Source: Aeromicrobium choanae (lineage in GTDB: Bacteria; Actinomycetota; Actinomycetes; Propionibacteriales; Nocardioidaceae). Taken from it: a stretch of 64,000 bases of DNA. Position numbers and translations under genes: made by a program. The notes below the pieces were generated by a model that saw only the letters and a list, made by a program, of their open reading frames with translations, was not told where the DNA came from and searched no databases. The DNA lies in NCBI RefSeq assembly GCF_900167475.1, contig NZ_LT796768.1, forward strand, positions 3,100,001 to 3,164,000, in the 5' to 3' direction. Positions within the stretch are counted from its first letter, which is position 1; each line of letters begins with the position of its first letter. Positions 62,466 through 64,000 of the stretch are shown piece by piece.

Positions 62466-64000
62466 GCGTGCTCCAGGTGCCCGAGGTGTCGCTCGTCGTG
62501 CTGGTCGGCGCGAGCGGCTCGGGCAAGACGTCGTTCGCGGCGCGGCACTTCCTGCCCACGGAGGTCGTCTCGTCGGACGCCTGCCGTGCGTTGGTGTCGG
62601 ACGACGAGAACGACCAGTCGGCGACGACCGACGCTTTCGACCTCCTCGAGTTCATCGTCGGCAAGCGCCTGTCGCGGGGACTGCTGACGGTCGTGGACGC
62701 CACGAACGTGCAGCCCCACGCCCGCAGGAGCCTCATCGCGGTGGCGAAGGACCACGATGTGCTGGCCACCGCCGTGGTGCTCGACGTGCCGCCGGCGGTC
62801 TCGGTCGCGCGGAACGCCGAGCGGCCCGACCGCACGTTCGGCGCGTCCGTCGTCAAGCGGCAGCACGACCAGCTGCGACGGTCCCTGAAGTCGCTCCGGC
62901 GCGAGGGCTTCCGTCACGTCCACGTGCTGTCGTCGGTCGAGGAGATCGAGGCGGCGACGTTCGAGCGCACCCGTCTGCACAACGACCTGCGCGACGTCAC
63001 GGGCCCGTTCGACGTCATCGGGGACGTCCACGGGTGCCGGGCCGAGCTCGAGCAGCTGCTCGACGACCTCGGCTACGCGATCACCCGCGACGGCGCCGGG
63101 CGGCCCGTCGACGCGAACCATCCGGACGGACGCCGGGCGATCTTCGTGGGTGACCTCGTCGACCGCGGACCCGACTCGCCGGGCGTCCTGCGGCTCGTCA
63201 TGGGCATGGTCGCGTCGGGCCACGCGTTCTGCGTCGCGGGCAACCACGAGGCGAAGCTGTCGAACGCGCTGTCCGGCCGCAAGGTCACCGTCAGCCACGG
63301 CCTCGAGACCACGCTCGCCCAGCTCGAGTCCGAGTCCGACGAGTTCCGTGCCGAGGTCGCGGGCTTCGTCGACGGTCTCATCGCGCACTACGTGCTGGAC
63401 GGCGGACGCCTCGTCGTGGCCCACGCCGGGCTCAAGGAGAGCTACCACGGCCGTGCCTCCGGTCGCGTCCGTGCGTTCGCGCTCTATGGGGACACGAGCG
63501 GCGAGACCGACGAGTTCGGCCTGCCGGTGCGGTACCCGTGGGCCGAGGACTACCGCGGTCAGGCGATGGTGCTCTACGGCCACACGCCGACGCCCACGCC
63601 GGAGTGGATCAACAACACGATGTGCCTCGACACCGGCTGCGTCTTCGGGGGCTCGCTCACCGCATTGCGCTATCCCGAGCGCGAGGTCGTCCAGGTCCTC
63701 GCGGCGGAGACGTACTACGAGCCGGTCCGGCCCCTCGCGCCGCCGGAGCGCGAGCCGGACACGCTGCGCCTCGACGACGTCCTCGGTCCTCGGATCATCG
63801 AGACCTCGACCATGGGCCGGATCTCGCTGCGCGAGGAGAACGCGGCCGGCGCACTCGAGGTGATGAGCCGCTTCGCCGTCGAACCGACGCGCCTGGTGTA
63901 CCTGCCGCCGACCATGTCGCCGAGCGACACCTCGTCGCTCGAGGATCACCTGGAGCACCCGGAGCAGGCGTTCACGCACTTCGCCCGGACCGGCGCCGGC
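62462..64000 (+). CDS. pnkp: Pnkp, RNA end-healing kinase-phosphatase-ligase (3' end cut)
   Basis: 513 codons of the frame are present; the gene runs past the window. Domains in order: 5'-kinase with Walker A GASGSGKT (residues 16-23); a metallophosphatase with GDVHG (187-191), GDLVDRGPDSPG, GNHE and VLYGHTPT; then the start of the ligase-like adenylyltransferase domain. Pnkp heals broken RNA ends and, with Hen1, seals them. The full protein is usually ~850 residues, so about 40% is missing only because of the window edge. Confidence 0.96.
   Translation, partial: MSVLQVPEVSLVVLVGASGSGKTSFAARHFLPTEVVSSDACRALVSDDENDQSATTDAFDLLEFIVGKRLSRGLLTVVDATNVQPHARRSLIAVAKDHDVLATAVVLDVPPAVSVARNAERPDRTFGASVVKRQHDQLRRSLKSLRREGFRHVHVLSSVEEIEAATFERTRLHNDLRDVTGPFDVIGDVHGCRAELEQLLDDLGYAITRDGAGRPVDANHPDGRRAIFVGDLVDRGPDSPGVLRLVMGMVASGHAFCVAGNHEAKLSNALSGRKVTVSHGLETTLAQLESESDEFRAEVAGFVDGLIAHYVLDGGRLVVAHAGLKESYHGRASGRVRAFALYGDTSGETDEFGLPVRYPWAEDYRGQAMVLYGHTPTPTPEWINNTMCLDTGCVFGGSLTALRYPEREVVQVLAAETYYEPVRPLAPPEREPDTLRLDDVLGPRIIETSTMGRISLREENAAGALEVMSRFAVEPTRLVYLPPTMSPSDTSSLEDHLEHPEQAFTHFARTGAG

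Overview
The window is a GC-rich actinobacterial chromosome segment. Its many GTG starts, -10 boxes sitting 6-7 nt before start codons, and conserved gene orders (pyr operon; mihF-gmk-rpoZ-coaBC-metK-priA-fmt-rsmB; rib operon; infC-rpmI-rplT; pheST) suggest a Nocardioidaceae-like organism, for example Aeromicrobium. The genus is inferred from gene order and protein similarity only. I saw no rRNA, tRNA, CRISPR array, insertion sequence or replication origin.

Layout. 1-8.7 kb: accessory genes, comprising the end of an ECF sigma factor with a membrane protein, an alpha/beta hydrolase, an Rrf2 regulator divergent to a quinone-reductase-like SDR, a small GyrA-tower-like protein, a zinc alcohol dehydrogenase, and an ABC exporter facing a two-component system. 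8.7-11.6 kb: an orphan phage-type SNF2 helicase and a class II glutamine amidotransferase. 11.8-19.8 kb: the pyrimidine operon pyrR-pyrB-pyrC-carA-carB-pyrF, with overlapping stops and starts and a PyrR-type RNA leader. 19.9-25.1 kb: on the opposite strand, a cassette of ECF sigma factor, small beta-rich protein, subtilisin-like protease and TPR-CHAT caspase-like protease. It lies between pyrF and mihF, where I recall many relatives having none. The subtilisin carries eight tandem PFTRGA repeats between its N-terminal region and catalytic domain, and the sigma gene appears broken by an out-of-frame deletion. 25.1-33.5 kb: housekeeping genes from a lipoprotein and mihF through metK, a helicase-motif-lacking priA, fmt and rsmB. 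33.5-39.8 kb: rpe, an FMN riboswitch, ribD-ribE-ribBA-ribH, hisE-hisG and two small genes. 39.8-47.9 kb: an ACT-GNAT acetyltransferase, infC (AUC start behind an attenuator), rpmI, rplT, an RNA methyltransferase, a PAS histidine kinase and pheST. 47.9-51.1 kb: aspA and cimA, the latter behind an Ile-rich leader-peptide attenuator. 51-61 kb: accessory genes, comprising an HNH nuclease, DUF1272, DoxX with an ECF41-like sigma factor, a DHFR-like reductase, a pseudouridine synthase, ArsR-glyoxalase, an AraC/GlxA-isochorismatase pair, and a cupin/XRE-MmyB/alcohol dehydrogenase/acetyltransferase group. 61-64 kb: the Hen1-Pnkp RNA repair pair, with pnkp cut by the window end.

The core genes form tightly packed biosynthetic and translation operons controlled largely by RNA devices: a PyrR site, an FMN riboswitch, an infC attenuator and an Ile leader peptide. 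The most unusual system is the sigma/subtilisin/CHAT cassette. Its repeated Arg-Gly linker looks like a possible substrate for the neighbouring CHAT protease, which would make a two-protease activation cascade; this is a hypothesis from sequence alone.
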